Positions 15,228-16,150 of a stretch of DNA of 16,150 bases are shown here, piece by piece. A program made the position numbers and the translations under genes. Position 1 is the stretch's first letter; the number at the start of each line of letters is the position of its first letter. Origin of the DNA: Candidatus Methylomirabilota bacterium (GTDB lineage: Bacteria > Methylomirabilota > Methylomirabilia > Methylomirabilales > Methylomirabilaceae); assembly GCA_028869615.1 (NCBI GenBank), contig JAGWRQ010000026.1:1-16150 (forward strand). The letters are read 5' to 3'. Under the pieces are notes generated by a model. That model made no database searches. It was not told the origin of the DNA and saw nothing but the letters and a program-made list of their open reading frames with translations.

Positions 15228-15442
15228 GAGATTGCGTTGAAGACGTCTTTCTCACTGATAAGGCCGCGCCTCTTGGCTTTCGGACCCAACGTTTTCTGCA
15301 CTGCCTTGAGTTTCATCTCCCAGAGGAACAGACGCAGGGATTCCTTCACAATATCGCTCTTGTTCCGGCCTGTGCGTTTCGATACGTTGTCAAGCTCTTT
15401 CGATATCTGTTCAGGAAGACTAACCGACAACACTGTTCTCAT
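15224..15442 (-). CDS. ribbon-helix-helix antitoxin
   Basis: This 72-residue protein begins with a beta strand (TVLSVSLP, residues 3-10), then two helices with the RHH turn GRNKSD (25-30) and helix two IVKESLRLFLWE. That is a CopG/MetJ-type DNA-binding dimer fold. The basic C-terminal part (KAVQKTLGPKAKRRG) and tail would bind and neutralise the toxin. The start is ATG 15442, with AGGAGGTG 5 bases upstream. The open frame reaches 15514 but that extension has no ribosome site and is unlike the family. As the first gene of the pair, it probably represses its own promoter. An upstream dyad GCAT-N6-ATGC (15475-15488) is too short to name as operator. Confidence 0.85.
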   Translation of the reverse strand: MRTVLSVSLPEQISKELDNVSKRTGRNKSDIVKESLRLFLWEMKLKAVQKTLGPKAKRRGLISEKDVFNAIS

Positions 15443-15568
15443 GGCTACACCTCCTGCCCTACAATACACTACACGCATAGGTTCATGCAATGCCCTTCCG
15501 AACTTCAAGCCCAATAGGCGTTAGGGTCTTCACAGCATATGTACCGAGATTACTCACCCGCACCTGCC

Positions 15569-16150
15569 TTAGGGGGCCTTGCCTTTGGAACGTGAAGCCG
15601 AACTCCTCACTCGCTTGCCCTTGTAGTGGAACGTATCCACAAGGCTTCCGCTTGGATCCGTGAGAAAGGCGGTGTCTTCGTTCGAATCCCAGACTGGACC
15701 CTCGCTGCACCAGTGAACGACCAGTTGTCCCCTTGCATCAACGCCATCCGGCGCACACCCGCTGGATACGATGACCGTGTAGCCCGGGTCTATGCTCACA
15801 TCAGGGAAGACGTATCTCTGTCGCGTTTCATTCGATAACACATAACTCGCCAGCTTGATCGCGGTGTTATTGAGATTGGCGATGCGAACGTAGGAGGGGT
15901 ACTGGTTGTCCTGCGTTGGATCGACCGGGTGTACGGTGGTGATTTTGAGGTCTCTGACGCGACCTCGGGAGGACCAGATACCGACCTTACGTTTTTGCGC
16001 TTCGGCTTGGAGTCGAAGGAGCAGGGCGTGATGTATCCGATTTGGCCCTATGAAGAAGGCATGCGCTAAACCCTCCTGAACTAACCTGGCATTGACCATC
16101 TCGTTGCCCGCATAGACATAGGCCAGGACGCGGCCGTAACTGTCAGTTCT
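15569..16150 (-). CDS. staphylococcal-nuclease-like protein with lamin-tail domain (5' end outside window)
   Basis: The frame is open to the right edge, so the N-terminal part is missing; 193 residues are visible. The first about 65 are the C-terminal half of an SNase (thermonuclease) domain: YGRVLAYVYAGNEMVN, then LVQEGLAHAF, and the helix ending AEAQKRKVGIW. The YGR arginine corresponds to catalytic Arg87 of staphylococcal nuclease. Residues about 66-175 look like a lamin-tail (LTD) beta-sandwich: VRIANLNNTAIKLASYVLSN, then PDVSIDPGYTVIVSSG and DTAFLTDPSGSLVDTFHY. The tail is basic. SNase plus LTD occurs in secreted bacterial proteins, but a signal peptide would be off-window. An internal ATG at 16099 is not the real start, because the SNase motif begins before it. 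It lies 126 bases upstream of the antitoxin gene on the same strand. Confidence 0.82.
   Translation of the reverse strand, partial: RTDSYGRVLAYVYAGNEMVNARLVQEGLAHAFFIGPNRIHHALLLRLQAEAQKRKVGIWSSRGRVRDLKITTVHPVDPTQDNQYPSYVRIANLNNTAIKLASYVLSNETRQRYVFPDVSIDPGYTVIVSSGCAPDGVDARGQLVVHWCSEGPVWDSNEDTAFLTDPSGSLVDTFHYKGKRVRSSASRSKGKAP

Noticed and set aside
1..16150. CRISPR arrays, tRNA or rRNA genes, prophage or insertion sequences
   Set aside because: No regularly spaced repeats, cloverleaf-like segments, transposase or integrase motifs were found on reading both strands.

Overview
The window is a 16 kb stretch of GC-rich bacterial chromosome with tightly packed genes on both strands. It has no tRNA, rRNA, CRISPR array or intact insertion sequence. 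Gene content is that of a free-living Gram-negative-type bacterium that oxidises formate with NAD and assimilates nitrate or nitrite. NtrB/NtrC, a cysteine-type molybdenum/tungsten formate dehydrogenase and a NirB-NirD fusion would fit a deep-branching lineage such as NC10 (Methylomirabilota) or Nitrospirota. That placement is an inference from gene content, and no marker gene here settles it.

Left part (1-4065, minus strand): an NAD-linked formate dehydrogenase operon. A NuoE-NuoF-type diaphorase, fused in one polypeptide, is followed after 2 bases by the catalytic alpha subunit, which runs off the left edge. Divergent from it is a stand-alone RAM (Lrp/AsnC ligand-binding) domain protein (4336-4569), then a small excisionase-type helix-turn-helix protein (4811-5044).

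Middle (5403-10429): ntrB and ntrC overlap by ATGA and encode the nitrogen two-component system. A LysR-family regulator converges on ntrC. Its own promoter places the transcription start at the ATG, so its mRNA looks leaderless. Divergent from lysR is purC (SAICAR synthase), followed by a small PGPGW-type membrane protein.

Right part (10490-13216, minus): one 908-residue polypeptide carries the whole NADH-nitrite reductase, NirB plus a NirD-like Rieske domain. Upstream of it is a well-spaced sigma-54 promoter (TGGCA/TTGC with GG and GC 10 bases apart). Because an NtrC-type sigma-54 activator is encoded about 5 kb away, the window appears to hold both a nitrogen regulator and a likely target. 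The roughly 100-base leader contains a 12-bp hairpin, and an orphan terminator-like hairpin lies further out on the plus strand.

Far right (13666-16150): a secreted trypsin-like protease with N-terminal helical repeats, a ribbon-helix-helix/PIN toxin-antitoxin pair, and the C-terminal part of a staphylococcal-nuclease-like protein with a lamin-tail domain, cut by the right edge.

No wholly new multi-gene system is evident. The most interesting parts are the nirBD control region, the leaderless autoregulated lysR, the two enzyme fusions and the orphan RNA-like structures.
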